This document shows, in pieces, positions 33,787-51,385 of a stretch of DNA of 64,000 bases. Both the position numbers and the translations under genes were made by a program. The notes below the pieces were generated by a model that did no database searches, had not been told where the DNA came from, and saw only the letters and a list, made by a program, of their open reading frames with translations. Every line of letters starts with the position of its first letter. Position 1 is the stretch's first letter. This DNA comes from Gordonia pseudamarae (lineage in GTDB: Bacteria > Actinomycetota > Actinomycetes > Mycobacteriales > Mycobacteriaceae): assembly GCF_025273675.1 (NCBI RefSeq), contig NZ_CP045809.1, positions 2,790,001 to 2,854,000 on the forward strand, read 5' to 3'.

Positions 33787-34716
33787 TCATCGGGCACGCG
33801 GATGTGCTGTCGCGTACACCTCACGCATCGTGTTCACCGTCACCAGTGTGTACACCTGCGTGGTGGTGACCGAGGCGTGCCCGAGTAGTTCCTGAACCAC
33901 ACGTACATCGGCACCGCCGTCGAGAAGATGTGTGGCGAAGCTGTGCCGCAGTGTGTGCGGCGACACGGTTTCGCCGATCCCCGCCCGTTCCGCGGCCGAT
34001 ACCAGCACCTGCCAAGCACTCTGCCGCGACAACCGGCCCCCTCGGGCGTTGAGAAACACGCCCGGACCCACGCCGCCGCGCCCGGCGATCGCCAGCGCCG
34101 GACGCCCCCGCACCAGGTACGCCTCGAGTGCCTCGACCGCCGGACCGCCGATCGGGACGATCCGTTCCTTGCCGCCCTTGCCGCGCAGCCGGACCGCACG
34201 CGAATCGGTGTCGAGGTCGTCGACGTCGAGACCGATCGCCTCCGATATCCGCGCGCCGCAGCTGTACAACAACTCCAGCAGCGCACGGTCACGCAGCGAC
34301 CGCGGGGTGCCGTCGGTTCCGACGGCCTCCAGGATCGCCGCGACCTGATCGATCGGCAACGACCTCGGCAGCCGTCTGGCGGTGCGGGGCGGGGACACCT
34401 CGTGGGCCACATCCACATCGACCCAACCCTCGGCGACCGCGAACCTGTGCAGACCGCGAACGGCCACCAGGGTGCGTGCGATGGAACTGTCGGCCAGTGG
34501 CACCACTCCACGTTCGGCGTCGCCGCGGCGAAGGTCGACGAGGAACTCGCGGACATCGCCGCCGGTGACGTCCGCGAGCCGGTCGGTCCGCCGGCCGGCG
34601 AGGTAGTCGGCATAGCGCTGCAGATCTCGCCGGTACGAGCTGACCGTGTTGGCCGCCGCGCCCCGCTCTACCGTCAGGTGATCGAGGTAGCGGCCGATAT
34701 CGTCGGACAGGCTCAT
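33787..34716 (-). CDS. xerD: chromosome dimer resolution recombinase XerD
   Basis: A 309-residue tyrosine recombinase acting with XerC at dif. The N-terminal SAM-like domain is visible ([29 protein letters not shown]). Catalytic residues appear as Arg in [13 protein letters not shown], Lys in [36 protein letters not shown] with the nucleophile Tyr. The ATG at 34716 ([11 protein letters not shown]) was chosen; the long upstream extension is a shadow of the Nudix gene. It follows the Nudix gene by 5 bp. Confidence 0.96.
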   Translation of the reverse strand: MSLSDDIGRYLDHLTVERGAAANTVSSYRRDLQRYADYLAGRRTDRLADVTGGDVREFLVDLRRGDAERGVVPLADSSIARTLVAVRGLHRFAVAEGWVDVDVAHEVSPPRTARRLPRSLPIDQVAAILEAVGTDGTPRSLRDRALLELLYSCGARISEAIGLDVDDLDTDSRAVRLRGKGGKERIVPIGGPAVEALEAYLVRGRPALAIAGRGGVGPGVFLNARGGRLSRQSAWQVLVSAAERAGIGETVSPHTLRHSFATHLLDGGADVRVVQELLGHASVTTTQVYTLVTVNTMREVYATAHPRAR

Positions 34717-34721
34717 GACTG

Positions 34722-37141
<2,420 letters not shown>

Positions 37142-37263
37142 TCAGGCTCGAAACCTGCTTACCTACGGGACTTCACAGTAGCACCAGTGCGGGCCCACGT
37201 ATTCCGGTCGGTACCCGCGGAGCACCCGGAGGCAATGCGCGGCCGGTCCCCCTGCGCGGCCGG

Positions 37264-38187
37264 TCACTGCCGCACCCCGACGGTGACGGCCACCGCGCCG
37301 GGGCCGATGCCGTAGGCGCCGGTGCGCGCCTGGCCCTCCTCGGCGAGCGCGAGCACAGTGGTGATCTTTCCGGTGGGCACATCGGCGTTGTCGACGGTGG
37401 AGATCGCATTGCGCAGCGCCGGATCCGAACGCACGACCGCGATCGGCGATCCACCGGTCGCGGACCCGGTGCGGCCGACGAGTGCGCCGCCCTGACCGCG
37501 CGCGGCCATCGCCGCGGCGAGCCTGCCGACAAGTTGTCCCCGCGCTCCCGAATCTTTGCCGTACGCGCCGCCGGTGATCACCAGCACCAGGTCGGCGGGT
37601 GTGATCGCGTTGTCGACATAGCCGATGAACCCGGCTTCGCGAAGGGCCTGCAGCCCAATACGCGAATCGTTGACCGAGACCGCCCGCGACTGGTCCGAGT
37701 GCAGGGTCAGGGTGCCCAGCAGATCACCGACCCTGGACCCCGAGTCGACGAAGTCGGCGCGCAACTGGGCTCCCGCCGGAATCGTCTGGTCGACGATGGT
37801 GCGCAGTTTGGCCGACTCGGTGTCGCCGACCAGACGGTCGGAGATCTGGATCTGACCGGCGAACGTGGCGCCGGCATCGGCGACCGATTCCTTGAGAGTG
37901 TCGACATCGGAATCGACCACGCCGGGGACCGTCACCACCAGTACCGACCGCCGTTCGAGCGTGCCGTCGATCAGCCTGGGCGCCATCGCCTGGTCGAAAC
38001 TGTCGGCCGAGTTGAGCTTCTCGTTCAGCTGGTCGCGTTCGTCCTCCAGGTCGCCGATGCGGTCACGGGTGGTGCCGGTCAACGAGTTGACGCGATCACC
38101 GACGAATCCCGAGCCGAGGAACAGGCCCAGGGCCAGGGCGAGGAACACCGCGACCAGGGATATCGCGTGCTGACGCAATGAGATCAT
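37264..38187 (-). CDS. mctB: MctB-like copper transport / outer membrane protein
   Basis: A 307-residue protein with a single N-terminal hydrophobic span (ISLVAVFLALALGLFLGSGFV), a coiled-coil (DRIGDLEDERDQLNEKLNSA) and an extracytoplasmic domain. It corresponds to M. tuberculosis Rv1698, reported as MctB (copper resistance) and as a channel-like protein. The gene lies between pyrG and steA as there. Its start is 4 bp past the steA stop. The 143 bp up to pyrG contain a 13-bp direct repeat (TGCGCGGCCGGTC) at its own stop codon. Confidence 0.9.
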   Translation of the reverse strand: MISLRQHAISLVAVFLALALGLFLGSGFVGDRVNSLTGTTRDRIGDLEDERDQLNEKLNSADSFDQAMAPRLIDGTLERRSVLVVTVPGVVDSDVDTLKESVADAGATFAGQIQISDRLVGDTESAKLRTIVDQTIPAGAQLRADFVDSGSRVGDLLGTLTLHSDQSRAVSVNDSRIGLQALREAGFIGYVDNAITPADLVLVITGGAYGKDSGARGQLVGRLAAAMAARGQGGALVGRTGSATGGSPIAVVRSDPALRNAISTVDNADVPTGKITTVLALAEEGQARTGAYGIGPGAVAVTVGVRQ

Positions 38188-38190
38188 GCG

Positions 38191-39399
38191 CTAACGGTTC
38201 CAGACTCCCCGCGCCCACTCGACCAGCTGATCCCACTGTGTGACGGTCCAGTCCCAGAACTCGCCGCCGGTGCTGGACAGCACGATCGCGGCGATGATGG
38301 CGATGAGCGCGGCCAGCACCACGAAGGCGATCGCCGTTCCCGTCACCCGGCTGCGGTACAGCGTGGCGACGGCCTTGGCGTCGACCAGCTTGGCCCCGAC
38401 CTTCATCCGGGTCAGGAACATCGACGGATTGCTCTCCCTGCGCGACCGGTCGAAGAAGTCGTCGAGATCACCGCCGCAGCCCGCGGTGACGATCAGATCA
38501 GCGCCGTGGTGATCGGCGAGCAGGAGCGCGAGGTCGGCCCCCGAACCGACGGCCGGGAACGTGGTCGCGCCGATCCCGAGGTCCTGGATACGTTCCAGGC
38601 CCGGTGCATGGCCGTCGGTGTCGGCCGGAAGCACCAGCTGTGCACCGGATTTGAGGGTCTGGGTCTTGAGGTCGTCGGGGTCGGCGACGATGACCGCCGG
38701 CGAGTAGCCCGCCTTCACCAGCGTGTCGGCACCGGCCCCCACACCGATGAGTACCGGCTGATACTCCTTGATGAACGGTTTGAGCGAACGCAGATCCGCG
38801 GCGTGGTCGAGGCCGTCGGCGACGATCACCACATGGCGACCCGCCAGGTCCACGTCGAGGTCGGGAACCCCCACGCCGTCGATGAGCAGCGGCGACTCAC
38901 TGCGAATGAACTCGATGGTGTTGCCGGAGAATGCCTCCAGGTGATCGACCATGCCCAGCTTGGCGTCGATCATCATGTCGGCGATCTCGGTCTCGTCGAG
39001 CTGGGTGCCGTGTGCCAGGCGCTTGTCACCGATGTACAGGTGGTCGTCGTCGATGTACAGGTGGTCGTCGTCGACACGCAGTTTGGCGCCGTCCTTGACC
39101 CGCTTGAACACCTCCGGTCCGGTGTTGTCGAGCAGGACGATGCCCGAGGCCACCAGTACCTCGGGCCCCAGGTTGGGGTAGCGGCCGCTGATGGATTCGG
39201 AGGCGTTGACCACGGCGACGACACCGGCCGCGACCAGCCGGTCGGCGGTGGCCCGGTCGAGATCGACCTCGTCGAGGATGGCGATGTCGCCGGGGCCGAC
39301 GCGGCCGAGGAGCCGCCGGGTATTCGTATCGATCCTGGCGATTCCGATCACACCAGGAAGAGCTTCGGTCGAACGCGTGAGCAGAGCAGGCATCTTCAT
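38191..39399 (-). CDS. steA: SteA-like cytokinetic ring protein (Rv1697 family)
   Basis: A 402-residue protein. The soluble part (about 1-350) has a thiamin-pyrophosphokinase-like fold (VVIVADGLDHAADLRSL, GVGAGADTLVKAGYSPAVIVADPDDL), and one C-terminal membrane span (TAIAFVVLAALIAIIAAIVL) is followed by a short tail. In Corynebacterium the homologue SteA works with SteB (the Rv1698/MctB-type neighbour) in daughter-cell separation, so the two genes here are probably partners. An exact 21-bp tandem duplication encodes DDDHLYI twice. ATG 39399 was chosen; upstream residues are Cys-rich and non-coding. Confidence 0.9.
   Translation of the reverse strand: MKMPALLTRSTEALPGVIGIARIDTNTRRLLGRVGPGDIAILDEVDLDRATADRLVAAGVVAVVNASESISGRYPNLGPEVLVASGIVLLDNTGPEVFKRVKDGAKLRVDDDHLYIDDDHLYIGDKRLAHGTQLDETEIADMMIDAKLGMVDHLEAFSGNTIEFIRSESPLLIDGVGVPDLDVDLAGRHVVIVADGLDHAADLRSLKPFIKEYQPVLIGVGAGADTLVKAGYSPAVIVADPDDLKTQTLKSGAQLVLPADTDGHAPGLERIQDLGIGATTFPAVGSGADLALLLADHHGADLIVTAGCGGDLDDFFDRSRRESNPSMFLTRMKVGAKLVDAKAVATLYRSRVTGTAIAFVVLAALIAIIAAIVLSSTGGEFWDWTVTQWDQLVEWARGVWNR
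39031..39072 (-). repeat. exact 21-bp tandem duplication inside steA
   Basis: Two identical 21-bp units (39031-39051, 39052-39072) encode DDDHLYI twice in frame. Recent slippage is the simplest explanation. Confidence 0.9.
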
Positions 39400-39511
39400 G
39401 TGGGCAATGATTGCCCCGCATGACGCATCCGACGTGGAGGCGCGCCGCAACTTTTGCAACTTTTGTCACATCAACACCATCTGTTGCGGCCTCGCCCACA
39501 CTCGGGGGCCA

Positions 39512-41302
39512 CTACCCGGCGCGTTCGCGACCGTCCTGCGCCCCGGTGCCGCGTTCGGACTCCGCGGTGGCCAGCAACTCCTCGGCATGTGCCCGGCCGG
39601 TGTCGGAATCACCGAGCCCGGCGAGCATCCGGGCCAGCTCCGCCACCCGCTGCGACCGGTCCAGAGTGCGCACCGTACTGGTCACCTTGCCGGAGGCGCC
39701 ATTCTTGCCGGATCCGGTGGAACGGACCTGCTTACCGATCACGACATGGTTGTCGGCGAAGGCCGCCACCTGCGGCAGATGGGTCACCACGATCACCTGG
39801 TGGGCGCGGGCCAGCCGCGAGAGCCTGCGCCCGATCTCCACCGCGGCCGCACCGCCGACCCCGGCGTCGACCTCGTCGAACACCATGATCGATCCGCTGG
39901 TCGGCTCGGCCAGCACCACCTCGAGCGCCAGCATCACCCGCGACAACTCACCACCCGACGCCGACCTGGCGATCGGCAGGGGCTGGGCGTCCCGGTGGGC
40001 CACCAGCGAGAACTCGACACGGTCGGTGCCGCTGGGCCCCGCGTGCAGCATCCGGCCCCCGCAGTCGATCGCCAGCCGGTCCTCGGCCGACGCCGGATCG
40101 CCGGTCACCGCCACCGTGATGATCGACTCGCCCATCGCCAGCCCGGCGAGTTCACGCGAGACCTTCTTGCCCATCGAATCGGCGGCCTTCAGCCGAATCG
40201 CCGTGAGCTTGCCGGCCGCCTGTGCCAGTGTGTCCGTGGCACCGGCCAGCGCGGCCTCGAGTTCTTCGACCGAACCCGCCGGATCCTCGATCTCGGCCAG
40301 TCTTGCCCGCGCGTCATCGCGCCAGGCGATCACACCGTCGATGTCCGGCGCGTACTTACGCACCAGTGCCTTCAGTTCGGCCTGGCGGGTGAGCAAGTGG
40401 TCGAGCGATTCGGCATCGGTCGGCAGATCCGACAGAAATCCGGTCAGCTCGCCACCCACATCGGTGACCACGGTCAGTGCCTCCGCGACCCGCGGCAGCA
40501 GGCCACGCAGAGTGTCGTCGGAGGACGACTCCAGCAGCGAGCGCACCTGCCCGAGGCCGTCGATCACCGACTGCCCCTCGGCGGCCACGATGCCGTGCGC
40601 GGTGGCCGCGGTGGTGCGGATCATCTCCAGGTCGGTCAGTCGCCGGATCGTCGCGGTGAGCTCCATGTCCTCCCCCGGCGACGGACCGACCGCATCGATC
40701 TCCCCGACACCGAACAGCAGCCGGTCCGCTTCCTGGGCGAGTTCACGCGCACTGTTGCGCCGGCGTTCGAGTTCGTCAAGGATTCCCGTCCAGCGTTCCC
40801 GCGCCGCACGGTAGGCTGCCAGCGCCTTGACCGCCGGCGCGCCCGCGAATGTGTCGAGGGCGCTGCGCTGGTGTTCGGGTTTGAGCAGCCGCAGCTGATC
40901 GTTCTGGCCGTGGATGGTCAGCAGACTCGTGGTGACCTGCCCCAGCACGCCCACCGGTACCGACCGGCCCCCCACATGGGCCCGCGAACGGCCGTCGGCC
41001 GTGACGGTGCGCACCGCGATCACCGAGTCGTCGTCATCGACCTCACCGCCCGCCGAGGACACCAGTTCCACGATCTCGCCGGCACCGGACGGCAACCGGA
41101 ACCGTCCCTCGACGATCGCCTTGGCGCTGCCGGTGCGCACCCGGCCCGCGTCGGCCCGGGCGCCGGACAACAGGTGCAGACTGGTCACGATCATCGTCTT
41201 GCCCGCGCCCGTCTCGCCCGTCAGCACCGTGAAACCCGGATGCAGCCGGGCCGAGGCGCGTTCGATGACGCCGAGACCTTCGATGGTCAGCTCTTCGAGC
41301 AT
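39512..41302 (-). CDS. recN: DNA repair protein RecN
   Basis: A 596-residue SMC-like ATPase for double-strand break repair. Walker A is VLTGETGAGKTMIVTSL near residue 30, the ABC signature is SASGGELSRVMLALEV, and Walker B is IMVFDEVDAGVGG. Between lie long helical coiled-coil arms. The ATG at 41302 (MLEELTIEGLGVIER) is the family start; the extension upstream is a shadow of nadK. It follows nadK by 2 bp, so the two are co-transcribed. Confidence 0.96.
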   Translation of the reverse strand: MLEELTIEGLGVIERASARLHPGFTVLTGETGAGKTMIVTSLHLLSGARADAGRVRTGSAKAIVEGRFRLPSGAGEIVELVSSAGGEVDDDDSVIAVRTVTADGRSRAHVGGRSVPVGVLGQVTTSLLTIHGQNDQLRLLKPEHQRSALDTFAGAPAVKALAAYRAARERWTGILDELERRRNSARELAQEADRLLFGVGEIDAVGPSPGEDMELTATIRRLTDLEMIRTTAATAHGIVAAEGQSVIDGLGQVRSLLESSSDDTLRGLLPRVAEALTVVTDVGGELTGFLSDLPTDAESLDHLLTRQAELKALVRKYAPDIDGVIAWRDDARARLAEIEDPAGSVEELEAALAGATDTLAQAAGKLTAIRLKAADSMGKKVSRELAGLAMGESIITVAVTGDPASAEDRLAIDCGGRMLHAGPSGTDRVEFSLVAHRDAQPLPIARSASGGELSRVMLALEVVLAEPTSGSIMVFDEVDAGVGGAAAVEIGRRLSRLARAHQVIVVTHLPQVAAFADNHVVIGKQVRSTGSGKNGASGKVTSTVRTLDRSQRVAELARMLAGLGDSDTGRAHAEELLATAESERGTGAQDGRERAG

Positions 41303-41304
41303 GC

Positions 41305-42336
41305 TTATCTTTGCCTCCCCCGCCAGCCCTCGACCGGGAGTTTGAACTTGGTCACCAACCGATCGGCGAACGGTTCGGCGTTGATTCGCACCCACTTCAG
41401 CGCCCGTGAACTGCGCACGATCTCGATCCGGGCGCCCGGCGGTACCTGGAACTGCCGGCGGCCGTCGCACAGCACGATCGCCGAACGGCCCGCCTTGTCG
41501 ATCTCGAAGGCGATCCGTGAGCGCGGACTGGTCACCATCGGCCTGGCGAACAGGGCGTGCGCATTGTTCGGCACCACCAGGATCGCCTCCAGATCCGGCC
41601 ACATCACCGGGCCGCCCGCGGAGAAGGCGTACGCGGTGGAGCCCGTCGGCGTGGACACCAGCACACCGTCGGCACCGAACGCCGACACCGGGCGGCCGTC
41701 GACCTCGGTCACCAATTCCAGAACACCGTGGTTGGTGCGATTCTGCAGCGCGACCTCGTTGAGCGCCCAGCTCTGCCCCAGAACCCGCTCCGGGCCGGCC
41801 GGATCGGAAAGCGTGACGTCCAGGGTCATCCGGTCTTCCACCCGGTAGTCACGGTTGACCAGCCGGACCATCACCTCGTCGATGCTGTTGGCCTCGGCCT
41901 CGGCCAGGAACCCGATGCGCCCCAGATTGATGCCCAGGACCGGAACGTCGGCGGCGTACGCCAATTCCGCGGCACGCAGGAAGGTGCCGTCCCCGCCGAG
42001 CACGATCACCACCTCGCAGCCCTCCGCCGAGCCCTGATCGCCGCTGGTCACCTCCACGTCGGCGCCGAGGTCACGCAGATCGGCCGGGTCCACCGGATAG
42101 CTTTCGGGCAGTTCGGGCCCGAGTTCGACGACGCCCGTCGGAAAGTCGACACCCGGCACGAAGCTGCGGGTCTCGTGGTCGATCACCCGCAGCGTCACTC
42201 CGGCCGCGGCACAATGCCGGGCGATGGCGGCGGTGGTTTCGGTGACGATCGCGCGCCCCGTATGCGCGACCACCAGGAATTCCCGATGAGTGCCACCGGA
42301 CCTGTCACCGTCCACTGTTGTCCTTCCGTTCGCCAT
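41305..42336 (-). CDS. nadK: NAD kinase
   Basis: A 343-residue ATP-NAD kinase making NADP. The conserved [12 protein letters not shown] and the NE/D motif [14 protein letters not shown] are present, with [20 protein letters not shown] near residue 235. It is longer than the 300-residue norm because of N-terminal residues; ATG 42336 ([11 protein letters not shown]) was chosen, and later starts are possible. Order tlyA-nadK-recN matches Rv1694-Rv1695-Rv1696. Confidence 0.95.
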   Translation of the reverse strand: MANGRTTVDGDRSGGTHREFLVVAHTGRAIVTETTAAIARHCAAAGVTLRVIDHETRSFVPGVDFPTGVVELGPELPESYPVDPADLRDLGADVEVTSGDQGSAEGCEVVIVLGGDGTFLRAAELAYAADVPVLGINLGRIGFLAEAEANSIDEVMVRLVNRDYRVEDRMTLDVTLSDPAGPERVLGQSWALNEVALQNRTNHGVLELVTEVDGRPVSAFGADGVLVSTPTGSTAYAFSAGGPVMWPDLEAILVVPNNAHALFARPMVTSPRSRIAFEIDKAGRSAIVLCDGRRQFQVPPGARIEIVRSSRALKWVRINAEPFADRLVTKFKLPVEGWRGRQR

Positions 42337-42485
42337 GATGCACGGCCGTGTCGGTGACGCGTCCGGGCGGGACGCTCCGCCGGTGCGGCCGTGCTCGTCT
42401 GTACTCCGTGCCCGCCGGCACCACATGCTCATCGACATCTCACGCTCGTCGACAACCTCACGCTCGCTGACAGGCCGGTACGTGA

Positions 42486-43433
42486 TCAGCGAGGCCCGGC
42501 CTCGACCGCGGCCACGATCATCGCCATGATCTCAGGATCGACCCGCATCTCGCGCGCCGAAGCACTCCGGTCTCCGACCCTATCGGCCGACGACGACATG
42601 TCGCCGGTGCGGGTTGCCTCCCTTGGAGTGGGCAGCGCGATGTCGGACTCGGGCAGCGCGATGTCGGGCTTGTGCAGCGCGATGTCGGGCTTGTGCAACC
42701 AGATGAAGTACTCCACGTTGCCGGCGGGGCCGGGCAGCGGACTGGCGACCACGCCGCGGGTACGTAACCCCAGGGCCGCGGCATCGCGTGCCACCTCGGC
42801 GACGGCCTCGATGCGCAACGCGGGATCTCGCACGACACCGCCCGCGCCGACGCGGTCCTTCCCGACCTGAAACTGCGGCTTGACCATCGGCAGCAGGTCG
42901 CCGCCCGGCTCGACACAGTCGGCGAGCGCAGGCAGAACCAGCGACAACGAGATGAAAGACAGATCCGCCACCACCAGTTCGACCCGGCCGCCGATCTGGT
43001 CGGGTGTCAGGGCCCGCACGTTCGTCCTGTCGTGCACGTCGACGCGTTCGTCGTTCTGCAGACGCCAGATCAGCTGTCCGTAGCCGACGTCGACCGCGAC
43101 GACCTCGCGGGCCTCGCGCCGCAGCAGCACGTCGGTGAAGCCACCCGTGGAGGCTCCGGCGTCGAGACAGCGACGCCCCGCGACCGTCAAGCCATCCGGG
43201 GTGTACGCATCCAGAGCACCGATCAGTTTGTGCGCCCCACGCGAGGCCCAGTCGTCCGACGGTGCGTCGACGACGACGATCGGGGTGTCGCGGGCGACAT
43301 TGGTGGCGGGTTTGGCGGCCACCACGCCATTGACCTTGACCGTTCCGGCCGCTATGAACTCGCGCGCCTGCTCACGCGAACGCGCGAGCCCGCGGCGGAC
43401 CAGTTCGGCGTCGAGCCGGGCGCGGGCGGCCAT
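42486..43433 (-). CDS. tlyA: TlyA family 2'-O-methyltransferase / haemolysin-like protein
   Basis: A 315-residue rRNA 2'-O-methyltransferase (16S and 23S in mycobacteria, where it determines capreomycin susceptibility). An S4 domain (residues 1-60: [20 protein letters not shown]) precedes an RrmJ-like domain with [32 protein letters not shown] and [14 protein letters not shown]. Unusually, the C-terminal tail has three 7-residue units ([21 protein letters not shown]) from 21-bp tandem repeats, so the protein is about 45 residues longer than the M. tuberculosis homologue. Confidence 0.94.
   Translation of the reverse strand: MAARARLDAELVRRGLARSREQAREFIAAGTVKVNGVVAAKPATNVARDTPIVVVDAPSDDWASRGAHKLIGALDAYTPDGLTVAGRRCLDAGASTGGFTDVLLRREAREVVAVDVGYGQLIWRLQNDERVDVHDRTNVRALTPDQIGGRVELVVADLSFISLSLVLPALADCVEPGGDLLPMVKPQFQVGKDRVGAGGVVRDPALRIEAVAEVARDAAALGLRTRGVVASPLPGPAGNVEYFIWLHKPDIALHKPDIALPESDIALPTPREATRTGDMSSSADRVGDRSASAREMRVDPEIMAMIVAAVEAGPR
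42632..42694 (-). repeat. three 21-bp tandem repeats at the 3' end of tlyA
   Basis: Units start at 42632, 42653 and 42674; two are identical and one diverges at its end. They are in frame and encode a 7-residue period in the tail of TlyA. Confidence 0.88.
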
Positions 43434-43495
43434 TCAGACCCACCTCGCCGGACGTGGTACGCGGCACCCCGATCGGTTCATCGACCCTGCTCGGT

Positions 43496-43687
43496 TCATC
43501 GACGCTCGACGCCTTCGAGCGCCTCGGTCAGTTCTTCATGGGCGCGTTCGAGCAGCGCGCCCTGCCGGGCCAGCCCCACCAGGTCGAACGCCTCGCCGCC
43601 GGTCTGCTGCAAGGAATCCACCTGGTTGAGCAGGTCGCGCACCCGGTCCACGACCGGGTGCTCGGAATGTTCGGTGAAGTCGCTCAT
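43496..43687 (-). CDS. small conserved protein (Rv1693-like)
   Basis: A 63-residue acidic helical protein (VVDRVRDLLNQVDSLQQTGGEAFDLVGLARQ). It sits between the TPR-HAD gene and tlyA, the position of Rv1693 in M. tuberculosis, and its length fits. Function unknown. It begins 12 bp after the upstream stop. Confidence 0.8.
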   Translation of the reverse strand: MSDFTEHSEHPVVDRVRDLLNQVDSLQQTGGEAFDLVGLARQGALLERAHEELTEALEGVERR

Positions 43688-43699
43688 CGTCGGTTCTCG

Positions 43700-45865
43700 T
43701 TAACCCACCACGCCGAAACCGAGTCGGTGGAGCATCTCGCTCGCCGTGCCGTCGGCCCCGGAGACCGTGAGCTCCTCGTGGTCAATGCTCTCGCCGGACG
43801 CCCATACGGCCGCCGCCAGGCTCGGCAGCAGACTTTCCACCGGTCCGCCCGCCGAGACGACGGTTACCGCATGGCCGTCGATCCGGATCTGCCAGCCCTC
43901 GTGTGCGACGATCCGCACCAGGTCGACCGGCAGGTACAGTCCGCGCAGGTCGGCAACCACATATGTGGGGCGCTGCTCGGGCGGCGCGGCCAGCAGGTCA
44001 CGGGCCGTGCTGACGCCGGTCAGCACGAGCACGCTGTCGAGCCCGACGGTGTGCGCACCCTCGATGTCCGTGTCCAGTCGGTCGCCGACGACCAGCGGAT
44101 TATTGACACCGCTGCGCCGGATCGCATCGATCATCAGCGGCGCCGCCGGTTTACCGGCCACCAGCGGAGTCTTGCCGGTGGCATTGGCCACCGCCGCGAC
44201 CAGCGATCCGTTGCCGACGAGCAGGCCCCGTTCCGACGGCAACGTGGCGTCGATGTTGGTGGCCACCCACAGCGCACCGGCGCGAATGGCCAGCGCCGCC
44301 TCCGACAGTTCGGCCCAGCCGATGTGGGCGGAATAGCCCTGGATCACCGCGTCCGGCTTGTCGTCGGCACTCCGCGCCACGCCGATCCCCACTTCGCGCA
44401 CTTCTTGCGCCAGGCCGTCCGACCCGATGACCAGTGCCCGCGAGCCCGGCTCCAGATGCTCGGCGAGCAGCTGCGCACCGCTCTGCGCGCTGGTGACCAC
44501 CTGCTCGGGTCCGGCCTCGAAGCCGAGCTCGTTCAGATGCTCGGCGACCTCTGCCGGACGGCGACTGGCGTTGTTGGTGACGAAGAGCTGCGGAATCTCG
44601 GCACGCGCCAAGGTCTCACGGGCACCGACGATGGGCGCGTGACCACCGAACACGGTTCCGTCCAGATCCAGCAGCAGCGCGTCGTACGAGGCCATCACCG
44701 TTTCCGGCGCGGGCTCACCGCTCTCGGGTTCTTCCGGCGACTCGTCGCCGTCGACCTGCGCCGCTGATCCGCCGACGGGCACGACCTCGGTGTCGGCCAC
44801 GACCGGTGACGACTCGGCCACCCCTGTTGTCGCCGACACCGCCGCGAGCGGGGGTTCCTCGGCTACCGGGGGGTCCGCGGCCGGAACCTCTGCAACCTGC
44901 TCCCGCACGGAGGGTCCGGCAGCGGGCGCGGCCGGGGCGACATCGCCGGCCGGGGTTTCGGGGGCCGGGTTGTGGGGAACCCGCCGGTCCGCATCGGCCG
45001 TCACAGGATCGCCGTCGGCGCCGTCGTCCGCCGCACTACTGCCATCGACGCCCTCCTGATACCCGAGATCGGGGTCGAAGTCGGGGTCGGCGAGTTCGAC
45101 CAGACGCATCTCGGCGTCGGTCACGTCATCGACATCGGCCGCCGAGGCATTCATGAACCAGGTGACCGCGTCGTCCCGGCGTCCGGCCGCCAGGAGTGCC
45201 GAAGCGTACGCGTAGAACAGTCGGGCAGGCCCGGTTCCGGCCTGTCCGACCGACAGATTCTCCAGCTGCAGCGTCACCAGAGCCTTCTCCGGTTCACCCA
45301 GGTCCATTCGTGCACCGGCTTCGACGATCCGCATCTCGGTCGCCTCCTCACCCGTCAGCGACCGGCCTTCCTCGCTCCGGGCGATCTCAATCGCACGATC
45401 AGCTCGACCGAGACCTCGTTCGGCGTCCGCGATGAGCGGCAGCAGTGCCGAATTTCCGGTGATCCGCTTGGCGGTCCGCAGTTCGGAGACCGCTTCCTGC
45501 CATTCCCCGGCGTTGTATGCCGCGATACCTGCGGTCTCGCGGACGAGTCCGACCCGGCCTCCGCGCCGACGCGCCGCTCTGGCGTGTTCGAGGGCGAGCA
45601 CCGGGGCCTCTTCGAGCAGTCGCGTCACCATCACCAGATGTCGGGCGACGCTTTCCGCGTTCGCTTTGTCGAGCGAGAGCAGATCCTGACGTACGGACGC
45701 GTCGAGATCACTCGCCGCCACGTCATCGGGTAGCGCCGGCTCGTCGGGTCGTTCGGTGTGGGCTGCGGGACGCTTGGTTCCACCTCGCGAATCTCGACCC
45801 CGGGTGTCTCGGCCTCGCGAACTACGACCTCGATCGTCACGACGTTGGGGCTTGCGGTCACTCAT
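43700..45865 (-). CDS. TPR-like protein fused to a HAD phosphatase (Rv1691-Rv1692 fusion)
   Basis: A 721-residue protein joining two functions. Residues 1-40 are Arg/Asp-rich; about 60-270 are helical repeats of TPR type (LEHARAARRRGGRVGLVRETAGIAAYNAGEWQEAVSEL in two pieces); about 280-390 are an acidic Pro/Ala linker; from about 391 a NagD-type HAD phosphatase begins (DALLLDLDGTVFGGHAPI, FVTNNASRRPAEVAEHL, NPLVVGDRLDTDIEGA). In M. tuberculosis these are separate genes, Rv1691 and Rv1692. An ATG at 44695 could still start the phosphatase alone. ATG 45865 was chosen over an upstream extension into the rRNA terminator. Substrate unknown. Confidence 0.9.
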   Translation of the reverse strand: MSDRKPQRRDDRGRSSRGRDTRGRDSRGGTKRPAAHTERPDEPALPDDVAASDLDASVRQDLLSLDKANAESVARHLVMVTRLLEEAPVLALEHARAARRRGGRVGLVRETAGIAAYNAGEWQEAVSELRTAKRITGNSALLPLIADAERGLGRADRAIEIARSEEGRSLTGEEATEMRIVEAGARMDLGEPEKALVTLQLENLSVGQAGTGPARLFYAYASALLAAGRRDDAVTWFMNASAADVDDVTDAEMRLVELADPDFDPDLGYQEGVDGSSAADDGADGDPVTADADRRVPHNPAPETPAGDVAPAAPAAGPSVREQVAEVPAADPPVAEEPPLAAVSATTGVAESSPVVADTEVVPVGGSAAQVDGDESPEEPESGEPAPETVMASYDALLLDLDGTVFGGHAPIVGARETLARAEIPQLFVTNNASRRPAEVAEHLNELGFEAGPEQVVTSAQSGAQLLAEHLEPGSRALVIGSDGLAQEVREVGIGVARSADDKPDAVIQGYSAHIGWAELSEAALAIRAGALWVATNIDATLPSERGLLVGNGSLVAAVANATGKTPLVAGKPAAPLMIDAIRRSGVNNPLVVGDRLDTDIEGAHTVGLDSVLVLTGVSTARDLLAAPPEQRPTYVVADLRGLYLPVDLVRIVAHEGWQIRIDGHAVTVVSAGGPVESLLPSLAAAVWASGESIDHEELTVSGADGTASEMLHRLGFGVVG

Positions 45866-45897
45866 GGTTGATAATCTATGCTCTCTCAACGTCAGCT

Positions 45898-45925
45898 CCA
45901 CCGGAGGGGGCACCCACTCCGGTGG
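45898..45925 (-). terminator. second hairpin downstream of the rRNA operon
   Basis: CCACCGGAG and CTCCGGTGG form a perfect 9-bp stem with a 10-nt loop, placed between the main rrn terminator and the next gene. It may serve as a back-up terminator. There is no T-run. Confidence 0.45.
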
Positions 45926-45955
45926 GGGACGGTGTGCTCGGGTCAGGACACATGC

Positions 45956-45991
45956 ATTGAGGCCCCAACACGAGTGTGTTGGGGCCTCAAT
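45956..45991 (-). terminator. rRNA operon terminator
   Basis: A perfect 16-bp stem (45956-45971 with 45976-45991) and a 4-nt loop GAGT begin about 10 bp past the 3' end of 5S rRNA. No U-tract follows, as is common for actinobacterial terminators. Confidence 0.85.
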
Positions 45992-46000
45992 GGGGTGTGA

Positions 46001-46117
46001 TTGCGGCGGTGTCCTACTCTCCCACACTGGTTAGGGTGCAGTACCATCGGCGCTGGTGGGCTTAGCTTCCGGGTTCGGAATGGGTCCGGGCGTTTCCCCA
46101 CCGCTATAGCCGCCGCA
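46001..46117 (-). rRNA. rrf: 5S ribosomal RNA
   Basis: Minus-strand 5S rRNA of about 117 nt; both terminal stem strands (GCGGCGG and CCGCCGC) are present with the conserved inner segments CCCATTCCGAACCCGG and GTGGGAGAGTAGGACACCG. Ends are placed by the terminal stem, plus or minus 2 nt. Confidence 0.95.
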
Positions 46118-46154
46118 AAATTTGTGAAATTGTCACACACACACTTGTGTGTGT

Positions 46155-46187
46155 TGTGTGTTGTTTCAGAGGTGCATAGTGGATGCG
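46155..46187 (-). repeat. left arm of the 23S rRNA processing stem
   Basis: This 33-bp stretch, just 3' of 23S, is complementary to 49556-49588, just 5' of 23S, at 31 of 33 positions. In the precursor the arms would pair and loop out the 23S RNA, the classic RNase III processing stalk. Confidence 0.8.
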
Positions 46188-46231
46188 TTACATGGTCATT
46201 ATGGCCCACACTGTGTGTGGGTGTTGTTGTA

Positions 46232-49384
<3,153 letters not shown>

Positions 49385-49386
49385 CA

Positions 49387-51385
<1,999 letters not shown>

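Noticed and set aside
37236..37265. 13-bp direct repeat at the mctB stop as a regulatory site
   Set aside because: Two GC-rich copies 17 bp apart at a gene end are more likely a local duplication; there is no link to the pyrG promoter.
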